64,000 nt of DNA. It comes from Macropodus opercularis. Taxonomy: Eukaryota; Chordata; Actinopteri; Anabantiformes; Osphronemidae. The stretch's first letter is position 1; the number at the start of each line of letters is the position of its first letter. Position numbers and translations under genes: made by a program. The notes beneath the pieces are model-generated. The model saw nothing but the letters and a program-made list of their open reading frames with translations. It was not told the origin of the DNA and ran no database searches. This document shows positions 26,016-38,210 of the stretch, piece after piece. The DNA lies in the NCBI GenBank assembly GCA_030770545.1, contig CM061109.1, positions 868,001-932,000 on the forward strand, written 5' to 3'.

Positions 26016-26261
26016 TCAGTCTGCCCCCGCTGAAACACTCAGCGGACAGTCAGCTGGTCTGTGTCCCTCTTCCTTGCAGTACGGACACCGTCCCTCAGTG
26101 GTTTGGCAGTTTCGAGCCCAATGTCCTTCTTTACCGCATTTAAAGCATGTTGTTGATTGTCCGTTTCCTCGGCCATGTCCTTTTTGGCCTGCGTGACCTC
26201 GTCCTCCTGTGGTGTAGCCTCTTCCCCGACCACGGTTCTGTTGTGCGACTGCCTGATACAT
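26016..26261 (-). pseudogene. Gag nucleocapsid remnant with two CCHC knuckles
   Basis: Two perfect C-x2-C-x4-H-x4-C knuckles, CFKCGKEGHWARNC and CPYCKEEGHRPADC, follow an Arg/Gly-rich stretch. This is the RNA-binding nucleocapsid part of gag. The frame stops just after the second knuckle. Confidence 0.85.
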
Positions 26262-26263
26262 GG

Positions 26264-26572
26264 TTACAGCTGCCAGGTGTAACTCTTTTCTGTCTTTATT
26301 TTACTTTGAAGCAGCTGTGGTTGCAACGGTGGCAATAGTTGCAGGGCAGGCAGACTTTGAAGCCGTTGCAGTGGTTGTAGGACAGACGGGTCTGGTTGTT
26401 TTTGCTGTTGTTGTTGTGGTTGCAGTTGCAGGACAGACAGGTAGGAATCCAGGTCCGGGACCAGCTTCAGCGCAGTGATCTGTGGATAAAGAGAAGACGC
26501 ACTGGGACAGTATGGTGGTGGCTGTTTGCAGGGTGCAGAATTATTCTCTGTTCTACTTTCAACCGTAGTCAT
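26264..26572 (-). pseudogene. Gag-derived Gln/Pro-rich fragment with PPPY motif
   Basis: A minus-strand frame upstream of the nucleocapsid contains PPPY, a late-budding-domain motif, and then a Leu/Gln/Pro-rich run rich in CAG-like codons. The capsid domain expected between them is not recognisable. Upstream is a 24-base T run (26714-26737), read as poly-A/lysine on the coding strand. Confidence 0.45.
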
Positions 26573-27243
26573 TTCCTTTTGTAATCGTTTTCTCTCTCTA
26601 CTTTCAGCTTCATCTTTTCATTGTTGCCAGCATTTTCTATGCTTTTCCACATTATCTAAATCTTTTGACTTCAAATTCTCTCTTTTTCTCAACTTTTGTT
26701 CGTCTTCTTTCAATTTTTTTTTTTTTTTTTTTTTTTTCTTTTTCTAAATGTCAATTTGATAAATTTTTAATGACCCACCCTCTGGGAACCCATATTGTTT
26801 TGTCCACACAGAAAGACAACTGATACTATCGTCTCCATATTTCCTCCTCATGCTATCCACACTGGGACCCTGTGTCTCCAAGCCAACTTTACCATAACTG
26901 CTCCCCATGGTGCAGCACTATGCGTAGTTGTACGGTCACAGACGTCTCTGCGAAAGTTCGATGCCAAATTATAGTGTTCACCGACTAACACTCATATCAG
27001 CGCCAAATTATAGTGTTCACTGATCAACACTTTCCCCAGGACATATGAGAAGCAAATATGTCAACGACTCACCAGGTTTCCCCGTTTAAGTAATTTTGAG
27101 TTCGTAGGATCCGTCCGATGGAGATCAGAGGTGATGCCTTAGGCCCTTCGTCTCACTCTGTTTTTGTAGAGGAGGTTGAGGCTGAGCTGCGCTCAGGGCG
27201 ACGTCTTTCCACCGTCAGCGACCCCTCTGACGACCACCAGCGG

Positions 27244-27261
27244 ATCCCACTTCTGACACCA
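27244..27261 (-). other. Primer-binding site, tRNA-Leu type
   Basis: Three bases inside the 5' LTR, the minus strand reads TGGTGTCAGAAGTGGGAT. This is complementary to the 3' end of a vertebrate tRNA-Leu (CAG type, ending ...TCCCACTTCTGACACCA), as I recall it. Confidence 0.8.
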
Positions 27262-27264
27262 AAT

Positions 27265-27828
27265 TGTGGAGGCAAAAACCTGTTAGGAACCTGGTGAATG
27301 AATCAAAAACCAATCAAAGTTGTCTTTCTGTTGTCTTTTATTCTTGCAAGAAGAGAAGTACACAGAGTCAGTGCAAAACTGTCCTGCCTGAGTGTAGTTC
27401 TGAAGTCATCTACCTCCGTGCCTACCTAAATACCTCCTTCGTTGCGAGGGAGTAAAGATGTATCTTCTCATTAGCTCAGTCTCAAACAAAACAGTCCACA
27501 AGAGACTTATCAGCCCACAACTCAGGGTCAGTCACTGCCTTGCGCCAGGTGGAAAGTGTAACAGAAACAAAGTACATCAAAGTTCTTCTGCCATGCTCTC
27601 ATGGCCATGGTCCATGCTGTAAAACAATTATAACTAAACAGTATCTCCCTAGCTCCCTTTCCCATGGGAAAGAGAAGGCTCACTATTCTGAAATATTTCT
27701 GTAAGCAGGTATATAATTCATTCTATGATTACTTTGCTTAGTACAGATACATATGAGAATATATCAAGTAATATGAATCACAGTTCTGTCACAAGTGAAA
27801 ATACCCATATAGTAAAATTTCCATTACA
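27265..27828 (-). repeat. 5' LTR of the provirus
   Basis: Same length as the 3' LTR and nearly identical to it. AATAAA on the minus strand lies at 27337-27342. The 3'-flanking GGACC at 27829-27833 completes the target-site duplication. Confidence 0.92.
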
Positions 27829-28382
27829 GGACCCTTTCATGACACTGAAGGTGACAATTAAATGCAATATGTCAAATAATACAGTTCAGAAAATAATTAC
27901 AATAAAACTATTAAATTACAATAGAAAACAAATAAATAAATAAACATGAACAGGCCCCCATATCAACCAATAACATTAGCTGTACATCTGCTCCGACCCT
28001 TCAGGAAAGTCTGATGAGGTGGGATCTGAATGTGGGAGCGAACTGATGCTACTGAGGTCAGAGGGGAGATAATTCCGTAGGCGGGGGACAGACTGCTGTG
28101 CTGCCCATAGGAGAAAGCTGAGTAGAGGGGACAGTAAGACGGTTCTGAGGCTGTGGGCAGGTCTTTAGAGTAACAATATTAAGGAGCAATGGGACAGGTT
28201 GACGGGTTCCTGTGATGATGCACACTGACGGATTTTGTTTTAAGTTGGTAAAGACCAATCAGACTGGAGTAAAGACTAGACTGTGCACCAACATGGCAGC
28301 AGAGTGAGGGACATGGACAGTTAGTGATGGAAGGATGGAAGTAGGCTGTGTGTTGTGTCAGAGAGCCCAGAAAAGTCAACAG

Positions 28383-28660
28383 TTCAACTTTATTTCTATA
28401 GCGCCAACACAACAGCAGTTAACTCCAGGCACTTTACAAGTGAGGTTTAAGACCTGGAAACAAATCCCACACAGAGCAAGCTTTGAATGGTAGCCATTCA
28501 AGGAGATGTAACCTAAATACAGAAAAAGTATATTCACATATGTAATGTTAGTAATAAGATCATTTATTTATTTTAATTACATTTTAAGAGCAGAACAGTG
28601 AGGAAAAACTCCCTCTCTATAGAGGAAGAAACCTCCAGCAGACCCAGGCTCAATGTACAG
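28383..28660 (-). repeat. LINE 3' tail, minus orientation
   Basis: Reverse-complemented, this reads like the LINE tail at 6780-6890: a GGAGGTTTCTTCCTCTATAG phrase, then TTTTTCCTC, then CTTGTAAAGTGCC, and TTAACTGCTGTTGTG leading to a GCGCTATAGAAATAAAG end. Only the non-coding tail is present. Confidence 0.65.
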
Positions 28661-28669
28661 CACAACATA

Positions 28670-29021
28670 CAGTCAGGTCCATAAATATTTTTGGCTCTAT
28701 ACACCACCACAATGGATTTAAAATGAAACGAACAAGATGTGCTTTAACTGCAGACTTTCAGCTTTAATTTGAGGGTATTTACATCCAAATCAGGTGAACG
28801 GTGTAGGAATTACAACAGTGTTTATATGTGCCTCCCACTTTTTAAGGGACCAAAAGTAATGGGACAGATTAACAATCATAAATCAAACTTTCACTTTTTA
28901 ATACTGGGCACTACTACTTTTTAATCTTGTTGTCTCGTTTCATTTTAAATCCATTGTGGTGGTGTATAGAGCCAAAAAGATTAGAATTGTGTCGATGTCC
29001 CAATATTTATGGACCTGACTG
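28670..29021. mobile_element. Non-autonomous Tc1/mariner-type MITE
   Basis: A 352-base element flanked by TA on both sides (28668-28669, 29022-29023). The ends are perfect inverted repeats CAGTCAGGTCCATAAATATT / AATATTTATGGACCTGACTG. The inverted symmetry resumes deeper (GGCTCTATACACCACCACAA against its complement near 28960-28975), with a short insertion in the right arm. It carries no transposase frame. The TA duplication places it in the Tc1/mariner superfamily. Confidence 0.88.
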
Positions 29022-29023
29022 TA

Positions 29024-30780
29024 AGTGGAGAGAGATGAGGACGAACCCTAGAAGCCTCCGAGCTGGAGCACAGACAGCAGGAGAAGAAAACAGCTGCACT
29101 GGACAAGCAGAGCAAAGCGGAGGCGGAAATCAGAACACGATTCTGAAATGATTGAGTGAAATTCTATGAATACAAGTTAATCGATTACATGCAAGTGATT
29201 TTGAACATCTGTACTCAAATTTTAGTGAATGAATTGTTGAATGTGGTATAAAGGTTGAGAGAATTAGTGGTGAAATTACAAGCGTTGTCTGCATAAGCGA
29301 GCTATGGTTATGTTTGGAGGATCAGGCAGACACAGAGGTTGTGTTTGATTTAGATAAGACTAAAGAAACGTCACGTCCACCCCCTTAACACCACGTTGGC
29401 CCGTCCTCTGTTCTGCACCAGTGGTGTTGGGAGCGATCACGCTGTGTGACTTCTGTCTTGGTTGAGGTTGATCAGAGATTTACAGCTCTGATCAACCTCT
29501 GTAAGGCGTAAAGTTATCTGCCAAGGTAAACATGACCTAAGCAGAAAATCTGTGTAAAACCCCTGGGTTGCGACTGGTCCATCGCAGTGGGACACTCTGT
29601 CAGTCTGCATCAGGACTGAAGGGTCAACCCTGGAACAGGGGACTCGGTCTGAAAAGGCCCGACTGGCTTTGTGTTGTCTGGAACAGCGGGAGACGTGAAG
29701 CCTCCAGGAGAACATAACCACTGAACACACTGCTCTGTCAGAAACTCTCCACAACCCATGGGTTTGTTAGGAGAAAAATGGAAACAGGAGGAGTCACAGA
29801 GATTCATATGGTCATTGTCGTATTGTGTCTATTGTTTGCTGTAGCTTCCACATCTGCTAAATATAGCTCAACTTCTGCAAGAGTTACCTTTACCTTGCTT
29901 TAATTCGATCTGATTAAGGGTTTCTAGTGTTCGTCGCCTCTTTCTCCTTGTTGATGTAAAAGTACTAGATCGTGTGTGACTAAGCCAGGTTCACGCACAG
30001 TTTAGTCTAGACCCAAATATTAATATCCCCTGTGTGATAGAAGGTGACTTATCACCTAACACTACTCCAGCAAACAAGTGTCACTTTTAGAAGGAAGCTG
30101 CTATTATAGTTATAGTTGAGGATAAGAGACGCTGGGATGAAGTTAGTGAATTATCCCAATGAATTCCTTCACCTCAGCTTAAAGCAGAACTTCAGACAGG
30201 CTATGAAATGAACCACAGCCAGAAATGAACTATGATACTGCAATAAATAATGCACAGTTTGACTATTCCCTGCATGACGCTGACAAAGATGTTTCCATCA
30301 AACATTACAGGGTCATCCAGGCGACGCTGTCGGAAGTTGAGCCGTGTCAACTGGACATTTCTACTGCAAAAGTAGTTCAGTTGACACGACTCATCTCTGA
30401 GACATCACAGGGTTTTGTTTATTATGCGTGAAACCATAACTAGTGTCTTTTACACCGTGCGTCTGTACAACTTCAAGGCTTAGACCTACAGGTTGAGAGA
30501 GAACAGAGAAGGCAGTGGGACGAGAGGCCCGGACCCTGGACGGTACAAGAGCGTGAGAAGGATCTGAACCAGCAGATCTGCAGCCACAACAATCTATCAC
30601 AGGACTTGGCACCAACTGCAGGTGTGTGGGTTATGATGGCACTAAGCCATAGTGGACCTGTGCTATGAACCGCAGTAAGACTAACACATCAGCTGAGTTC
30701 ATGTGAGGGGTATTTAAAAATAAAAGGATATAAAAACAAAGCATAAACACATAAATAGACTCGTATAAAGGGAGCCTATA
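29024..30780. other. Intergenic, upstream of pgap1
   Basis: No gene recognised on either strand. A run near 29453-29500 contains an imperfect inverted repeat (GAGGTTGATCAGAG / CTCTGATCAACCTC). Otherwise unremarkable. Confidence 0.5.
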
Positions 30781-30804
30781 CTTAGCAGTTCCTAATATAG
30801 AACG

Positions 30805-30960
30805 TGTCACTCGCTCCCTGCGCGCCCATTGGTCCAGTTTCTGCGTTTTCATTGGCCGAGCGAGCTGTCACTCGCTGCCGGAGCCACAGTTCCTGTTTAG
30901 TCGGCGCAGCGTCCTCTGACCGGGCGCCCGCGGAGTGAGAGCTGCGGCCATGCGGCGCGA
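30805..30960 (+). promoter_or_regulatory. pgap1 promoter with two ATTGG boxes
   Basis: A GC-rich, TATA-less stretch just upstream of pgap1. It contains two inverted CCAAT boxes (ATTGG at 30828 and 30851) between two copies of the direct repeat TGTCACTCGCT (30805 and 30866). CCAAT boxes 23 bases apart suggest NF-Y binding, which is an inference. Confidence 0.5.
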
Positions 30961-30997
30961 ACATCTGTAGTGGAAGCTGCCGTGGACGGAGGGAAGC

Positions 30998-33900
30998 ATG
31001 AAGCTCGCCGCGGTGGCCGTTTACGGGTTCGCCCTGGGGCTTCTGGCCGTCGGCCTGCGGGAGCTGCTGACCGGCTTCGAGGAGAACAGATGCAGCATGA
31101 CCTACATGTTTGAGTACCCAGAGTACCGGGTGAGTCCACGGCGGCGCCTCGTTTCCCAGCAGGGGTCCGGCGGTTCGTGTCCGCACCGAGGAGCTAATGT
31201 GGGCTCAGCCCTCATCCTGGTGCTAACAGCGGGGGGTAACGTCGACGCGTTTCCTGCTAGTAGCACGGAACCCGTCGGTCCGGTTGCAGGTGTGTCAGGC
31301 TGTCCGCGTCAGATTAGCCCAGATTAGCTGCGTTATAAAGACACGAGTCAACGGCCGAGCACAACACGTCGGTGTGGAGGGAAGGTGTGGAGATCTGGGC
31401 TCGCTCCTCTTCCGGAGGCGGTGATCTCCAAGGGCATCCTTACAGCGGAGAGGAGAGTAGGAGTGGACCTGGAAACTCTCCTCTAACATGCAAAGCATCA
31501 CAGGGGCAAAAGTCAAAGCAGCACTTCATTTGACAGGACACTCTGAAACCTGCAGGTGTTCATGCTGACGTGTGCTTGTGTCTGTTGCAGCGAGTGGCTC
31601 TGCCTCGACGAGTGGCCAGACTGTACCCAGCCTACGGGCTCTACCTGTACGGGGAGGGGGTCTACGCCCAGGAAACCAGGGACCTCAAGCTCACCGGTGC
31701 CCCTGTGCTCTTCCTGCCTGGAAACGCAGGCAGTTACAAACAAGGTATTAATGCGTGATGAATGGCAGGATGATCGCATGTGTCAGTGCATTTAATTCTG
31801 CAGATGCAGCATCGAGGGCCCTACTAGTAGCTTAATGCGACAGATGATTCAGAGGCGATGTTTTCTTTCCAGTGACGGATGAGGCAGTGTGAGGACATCC
31901 AACATGCTTTTTGTTGATTGGTCCATTAGCAAACAGGATGAGTCTCCACAGTTTTAATTAATTACGACACTGGATGGAGCATTGAACAAAAATTAAATTA
32001 ACTACAAACAGTGTTGCGTTTGCTGCATTTAATTAAACTTTAAAAAACGTTTATGGTGCAGTTGTGGGTTTCACTTTTTGTCAACTATGAGAACAAAGCC
32101 CACGATTAGTAGAAGCTGTTGTGTTTTTAGTTGGCCGCTCAGACGTGTATCTCAGACGTTAAAGTCTGTTCGTCTTTTCAGGTCACAAACGCCTGCTCTA
32201 AGTCGCTGAAGAAGCTCAGGACTCCAATCAATTATTGAGAATGTTTTTAAAAATTCAGCAGCCGTGCATTACGCTGCGTCGTTAGCATAGTATGCGAGTA
32301 GCATCAAACCGATGTGGAGGGAGTCGCATGTATGATTTCAATCAGTCATTTACACTTCATTCAGTGCCGTATTGGACAATAACACTGTTTGGCTTTTTTG
32401 CGCAGCTCGCTCCCTGGGCTCAGTGGCGCTGAGGAAGGCTGAACACGTGGAGGGAGGTCTCCATTTTAATGTCTTTACTGTGGACTTCAACGAGGAGCTG
32501 GTGGCACTGTACGGCGGCAGTCTGCTCCAGCAGACGCACTTCCTGCACGAGAGCATCAAGGCCATCCTGAAGCTCTACAAGGTCAGACAGGGTGTATTAT
32601 TTTAGTATGAGTGGTACTTGTGTCACACACACAATGCGTCCCATCACTTTCTGTGTTCATGCTTTTAGACCTTTAGTTCATCCTTTCGTAACTTGTGTCA
32701 TCAGGCTAAATGTGAGTCTAGTGTCCTGCTTGTCTGTCAAGCTGCAGCATTTAAACTTGTTCTGTTACTGTAATAAAATACAGGCCTGTGCAGAACTTGG
32801 TACGTTCTCTCTGAGTTGTCATTTATCGTCTCACTGTGGCCCGGATGTTTGTGGCTTCCCAGCATATGAAGGTCCCTCCTCAGAGCGTGGTGCTTGTTGG
32901 CCACTCCATGGGAGGAGTAGTGGCTCGAGCCCTGTTCACTCTGCCCCGCTTCAACACCAATCTGGTCACCCTCATCATTACCCAGGCCTCTCCTCACCTT
33001 GCTCCAGTTCTGGCTCTGGACCCGTACCTGCTGGGTAAGTCTCTCGTTGACGCCTTGAGTCTCGAAATCTCATTTAAGATTTGTGTCTGTTGAAAGAAAA
33101 GAACGATTTCTCTCTGTCCCTCTGTGTAGATTTCTACTCAGCAGTGCGACAGAAGTGGGTGAACCAAGCAAACAAACTCAGGAATGTCACAGTCCTGTCT
33201 GTTGGGGGTGGTTACCGTGACTACCAAGTCCGCTCTGGCCTAACTCTCCTACCTTGTCCCTCAGGAGACCTGAACAAACTGTCACTGGTGGTAAGATTTG
33301 TCATCAGTAGGTTTAATGGGTTCAAAGGGCTGAGCAGAGTTTAACTAAAAGAACCAGGTCAAAATGCTGTTTCCACTCTGAGGTGAGATGCTGTGACAGA
33401 CCAAACAAAAGCATCTGGAACTGTCGAGTGTTATTGAGCTACAGCTTGTAGATCCTCTACTTTTGTTATTCACTTTGTTCTCATTTGTCAAGGCAACTGC
33501 AGTCCCCCGGACGTGGGTGTCCACTGACCACCTCTCCATAGTTTGGTAAAGACATGGCTTGTGTTTTAAACCAAACCTGTGTTCATATATTATTCAGGGC
33601 ATTAAAAGCTGTGTCTTCATCTTGCAGGTGCAAAGAGCTTGTTCTTGCCACCGTTCGGGCGTTCTTTGACCTCATCGATCCTGAAACCAGACAGGTCTGA
33701 TCCAGCGCATGTATTTTGGCAGTATACGCAGTAATTCCAGAAGCATCTCAGTAGATAGTTGTCATAGAACAAAGAGGTGCAGTGAGGAGTCGACCCAAAA
33801 CGGCTCCTGAAGTGATGTGTGTCTTCTGATTAGTTCACAGAAAATCAAGAGAAAAAAGTCGCTGTGCTAAACCATCACTTCATCAGACACCCTGTCAGAA

Positions 33901-36900
33901 TGCTGGGAGAGAGTCAGGACACCTCCATCTCCATGCCAGGTTGGCCAGAGACCTTTGACTAACTCTGTGGAGCTTGTTCCTGTACACAAAACACACACAC
34001 AGTCACTAATATTGACCCATTCTCTGTAGATTTTCCTGAAGCGTGGAGTGAAGTTAACACGCTGCGTCTGGCTTACAGCACACCCAAGGTACCACACTCC
34101 TTACACACATTCAGACACCGACGCCTGTCCGGATACTGGATATAAAAGACAACTGTGAACCTGTCTACAGGAGGCGCAGCTCAAGTATTTCCTGTTTGCC
34201 CTGTCGAGTCGCAGGAAAGCCTACAGCCACTTCTACTGCAGGAGTAACGACCTGGTAAGACTGAGCGTCTTCTTCTTCTCATCACCCTCCGCTCAAAGCT
34301 CTGTGTCCACAGCCTGCGTTCAGACCCCTGAAGCATCACTCGCATGTGTGGTTCAGGGGTTTTGTTCATTTGATGTGATTGGTTGTGTCATTTAAGGTCT
34401 ATTCAGATTTTTACAGTAGTCATTTTATCTGAAATGATCCTAAAGGTCATCACATAGAAAATGCACATTTACTGCAGTTATAATTCAGAGAGGGCGATAA
34501 GTCCTGATGTTTCTTCTTTCCTCTAACAGGAGATGACCAGCTGGGTGTATGGCTGTAAGCACAAGAATGGATCTTCATGGTAAAACAACAAAGAGCTTTT
34601 ATTCTTTCTCTGCCAGTCACTTATATCTTCAGGACGTTCCTGTCACTAGGTGCTGTTAATGTAGAGGCTCATGTTTTATCTTACATCCCACCAGTCAAAG
34701 GTATGAAGTAACACCCCCCTGGTTGTTCTTTATTTTATTCTTTGAACATTCTACATCAGTGATAACAATCCAAACTATGAAGAAGCGTGTATGGCATTAT
34801 GTAGTAAAGGGTTAGGTTTTATATTTTAGGCTGGAGGATGATGGAAAAGCAGCCAACAAATGCTCAGCACCTCTGGGACTTTAGTTTAGTTTAAAGCCTC
34901 ATGAGGTTGAAAGAATGCTGCTGATCAAGGAAAGAGTGGCCGGTCATAACTTAATAGCCTGTTGTTCCTTTTTTTGGATTTTCCAGCGCTCGTGCTGTGG
35001 ATCTGTCCATGGGAACCGAGCTTCTACCACCGTACAAAGTAACGATGAGATTCTAAAGGCTTCTTCAGTCCAGTCTGACCTCGTAGTGTTTGTTTTGAAC
35101 TGTAGTTCTCTTCCTCAGGTCCTGATTCTGAGTCTCGCTGACTTGTCTGCGGTTACTCATCTTGTTGTGTCAGCCTCAAACCTCAATGGCAGACAGGTAC
35201 TGTACAGCACTTCAAGCCGTGCTGCTGCAGTAACCAGCCCAATGAGCCTGCAGCTGCGTGCAGTAGTTCTGCTTGCATCCTCTGGAATGACCGTGTGTGT
35301 TGATGTTTGGCAGGAGATGGCTGTTTATTGTCTTAGCTACAAGTAGCAACAGGTATAATACTTAAATATGGTCATAATGTTTGGATGTGGTGTTTTCTAC
35401 AGTTTACGGTCGAGTGCGAGTGGCAGAGACAAGAGTTTCAGACTCTGTCTGCCCCAGTCCCACATGTCTTGTCCGCTGGTGAGGTGTCCTACCATAAAAG
35501 CAGATTCCAGTTCTACGTGAAGTGAAATCTGTTGCTGCTGAGTGACATATTGGTTTTGCAGGTTTGACAGTCAGTGAAGTTGTGATCAACTCCTCTGGAC
35601 TTCTTCACACCATCAAGCTGCAGCACTTTCACCAGGTAGCTGTGGTGGTTTCATTATGTGCTCGGCCGGCTTTAACTGCCTGTTCTCACCGTGTCGCTCG
35701 TTTTTAGGTCTATCAGGCTTTTCGAATTAACATTGCAAGCCAGTGCAGAGTACACAAGGGTGAGTTAGTCTGTAGTGGCCTGGGCATCAGTACGTTCTGT
35801 ACACAGGAACTGTAACAATGGTTATCGCTGCTCTGTCTACAGATAGAATGTCCAGCGTGTACAGACTACAGGTGCCGTGGTTCCGAGAGGACTCGTTAAC
35901 CACAGTCGGGTCAGTTGCACATGTCACATGTCTGCCTCCAGGCTTTTTGTTCACCTCTTCACTGTTTTGCGTCTGATGTGATGCGCTTTACTTCCAGTGT
36001 GCCTTCAGTGACCGAGATCTCAGGGATGCTTCATACAAGTCGCCCAGATAACACCTCTGCTGTCCTCCTTCAGCTCCACACGGCCCCCAACTGCCAATAT
36101 AAAGTACTCACTTGGATGGAAGACACTGTTCGTGTTGTTATCATGTACACATGTTGTAAACCTTTTTTCTTTTGGTGCAGGTTTCAATACGGACTTCATT
36201 ACCCAGGGTGCTGGGGCAGGTACAGCTTCTTCTGTATGTTGTGTAACCTATCAGCTTTCTAAACGTCATTTGTCGTTCCTCATAAGAACAACTTTATTCG
36301 GACAGTGTAAAGCTTGGCTTTGCTCTCTCATCTGACAGATACTGAGGTTCTGTGGTCCTATGGTCCCAGTGTACACAGCTGTAACTCTTCTCTTGGCCAG
36401 TGGGCTGCAGCTGTCCACCATCCTGAGGTTGAGGCAAGCTGCAGACATGGGCCATGTTGTAAGCAAAGGCCTGCAGCCTCTCAAAGTCAACCTGCCCGTT
36501 TATATTCTGCACATCTTACTGAGGTAGGCGTCCTGCAGGCTTATGACACACTCACGTTCTGTATTGGGATGCTAATAGAAATATCCCTTTGCTGTCTTCC
36601 CACAGCTATAGCTGGTTTCGAGAGGCTTGGTCCGTTCTTTGCCTCCCCCCAATGGATGTCCTCCCCTCAACCTTCCCTGATAATGCATCTAATGTAGAGG
36701 TGGCTCCAGTTGAAGAATGGCCCCACATCCTGTCTCCTCTGCTTTACATTTTGGGGGCAGCTGTGTCGTACTGGGGAACCACACTGCTCCGTCTCATTAT
36801 ACAACTGATCTCATTAGTATTAGCTCCACTACACAGGTATGGGTAGTGAGGGACAGCGTTTGAAACCTGGAACTGATTAATGCAAAGCCTTCCTGAACCT

Positions 36901-38210
36901 CTGACTGCTTTGTGTTGGTTATTGCCAGGCCATCTGTTTCTAGAGACTGTGCGACTCTAGGGCCGCGGACCCAAGTCTTCATCACCCTGTGTCTGATCGT
37001 TATGAGCATGACGTCCTGTGGAGGACTGGCAATTTTTGCGGCCTTTTTGATTCATCTTTACAGAGTACACTTCAAGTCCCTTGCTACATAAATACCGGTC
37101 ATATGTGATGGGGATGTTGCGATGATGATGATGATTTTTTTCCCCAGGTACTAAGGCTACAGATGACAGTGAGATCTCTGAGTCACATGCTGAATCTGGT
37201 AAGATTCCAGTGGTTTTGCCATAGTTACTCTGACATCTTGCTTGTGGTGCTATTGCAGAGCCAGGCTTCTGCGCCTTAAAAGATATTCACAGTGGAGGCA
37301 GAATACATTTTACGTTTGGTGAATTAAACATGGTAATCGTTTGGTCCTTTGTAGGCTCCCCATAAGCACAAAGAGGCTGAGAATGGCACGAGCGATACGC
37401 AGCCCTCGATGAAGCCTCACGACTGTAATGGCGCCCCGCTGCTCTCTGAGTGTGCTTTGCAGGACGTGAGGGACGACCTACAGCTCCACCTCTGCCTGTC
37501 GGCACTCTTCATGCTACCTGTTATTCTCAGCGCGCCCTCGTTCATCCACTGGATTCGCAACCTAAGGTGCTGATGTGTTGCTGATTTGTTTGTGGATTGG
37601 AGTTGAACTTCTCACAGACTCTGTTAGTTTAGGTTAGTTTAATTATGTGTTTAATTAGTTATTACAGTATATTTTAATACATGCAGAGAGGTTCTGACAC
37701 CAGTGTAGAGATCTTATCTAAAGCTTCTAAGTGAGACTTGGTGAGCTGTCGACCTACTGTACGTGGGGATGCTCTGTTGCTCCTTTTCGACTGAGGCTAA
37801 TACTTAATGTGTTGATATTCACTGGATAACGAGCAACGGCCCGACATGAGGATGTCTTTGTGAAACCCGCCTTTTGATCCCCAGGTATTCGGCCCAGTTG
37901 CATCCTGACCCTTGTTGGCCAGTCACTGTGCCTCTCGTTTTTGTGTACATGCTGCTCATTAACTGCAACACTTTAAAGCTCAGCAACAGGTAGGAACTGA
38001 ACAACGCCAGCACATGTCCCCCCAGAGATTTACCGTCCGATGATCCATCACCTTTCCTTGCTCTCTTTCAGTAAACTCCTCCCACTGACATCATGCCTCC
38101 CGCTGCCCTTGGCCATTTCCATGGTGACCTTCTGTCCACTTCACCTCTACAGGGTCTCTTACTTCTTGCTGTCAGCACTCGTCCCTCTGGCCTTGTGTTG
38201 TCCACTGTAA
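30998..38210 (+). CDS. pgap1: GPI-inositol deacylase PGAP1 (complete, 26 exons)
   Basis: Exons: 30998-31129, 31591-31744, 32406-32581, 32863-33034, 33130-33290, 33493-33545, 33628-33694, 33834-33939, 34030-34088, 34171-34254, 34530-34579, 34987-35038, 35119-35196, 35403-35478, 35562-35635, 35708-35759, 35843-35909, 35998-36103, 36181-36219, 36339-36523, 36606-36836, 36929-37064, 37148-37198, 37355-37566, 37885-37989, 38072-38210. All phases agree; product 938 residues (human 922). The enzyme sits in the ER membrane and removes the inositol-linked acyl chain from newly made GPI anchors, allowing ER exit of GPI proteins. Visible: an N-terminal membrane anchor (about residues 3-20); the conserved FEENRCSMTYMFEYPEY; the lipase nucleophile elbow GHSMGG with Ser169; DYQVRSGLT; and several hydrophobic membrane helices in the C-terminal third. 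No inactivating change was seen. Exon 8 ends at a weak donor (GTTGGC). Next to hecw2, as in human. Confidence 0.94.

Larger units (their letters stand above)
23683..27833 (-). mobile_element. Defective retrovirus-like LTR element (endogenous retrovirus)
   Basis: A provirus of about 4.1 kb on the minus strand. It has two LTRs of about 564 bases (TG...CA ends), flanked by a 5-base target duplication GGACC (23683-23687 and 27829-27833). The primer-binding site is next to the 5' LTR and the polypurine tract next to the 3' LTR. Inside, in order, are gag remnants with a PPPY late-domain-like motif and two CCHC knuckles, an aspartic protease, and the C-terminal part of an integrase. Reverse transcriptase, RNase H, the integrase core and any envelope are absent, so it cannot be autonomous. 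The integrase tail (WVGPFQVLLTT) resembles gamma/epsilon-type retroviruses, while two zinc knuckles are unusual for those groups. The LTRs differ at about twenty positions by eye, mostly in three short patches, so the insertion is not brand new. Confidence 0.9.

Noticed and set aside
33831..33850. pgap1 exon 8 starting after TTCACAG
   Set aside because: That acceptor leads to an early stop. The acceptor ending at 33833 (GATTAG) keeps frame and matches the family.
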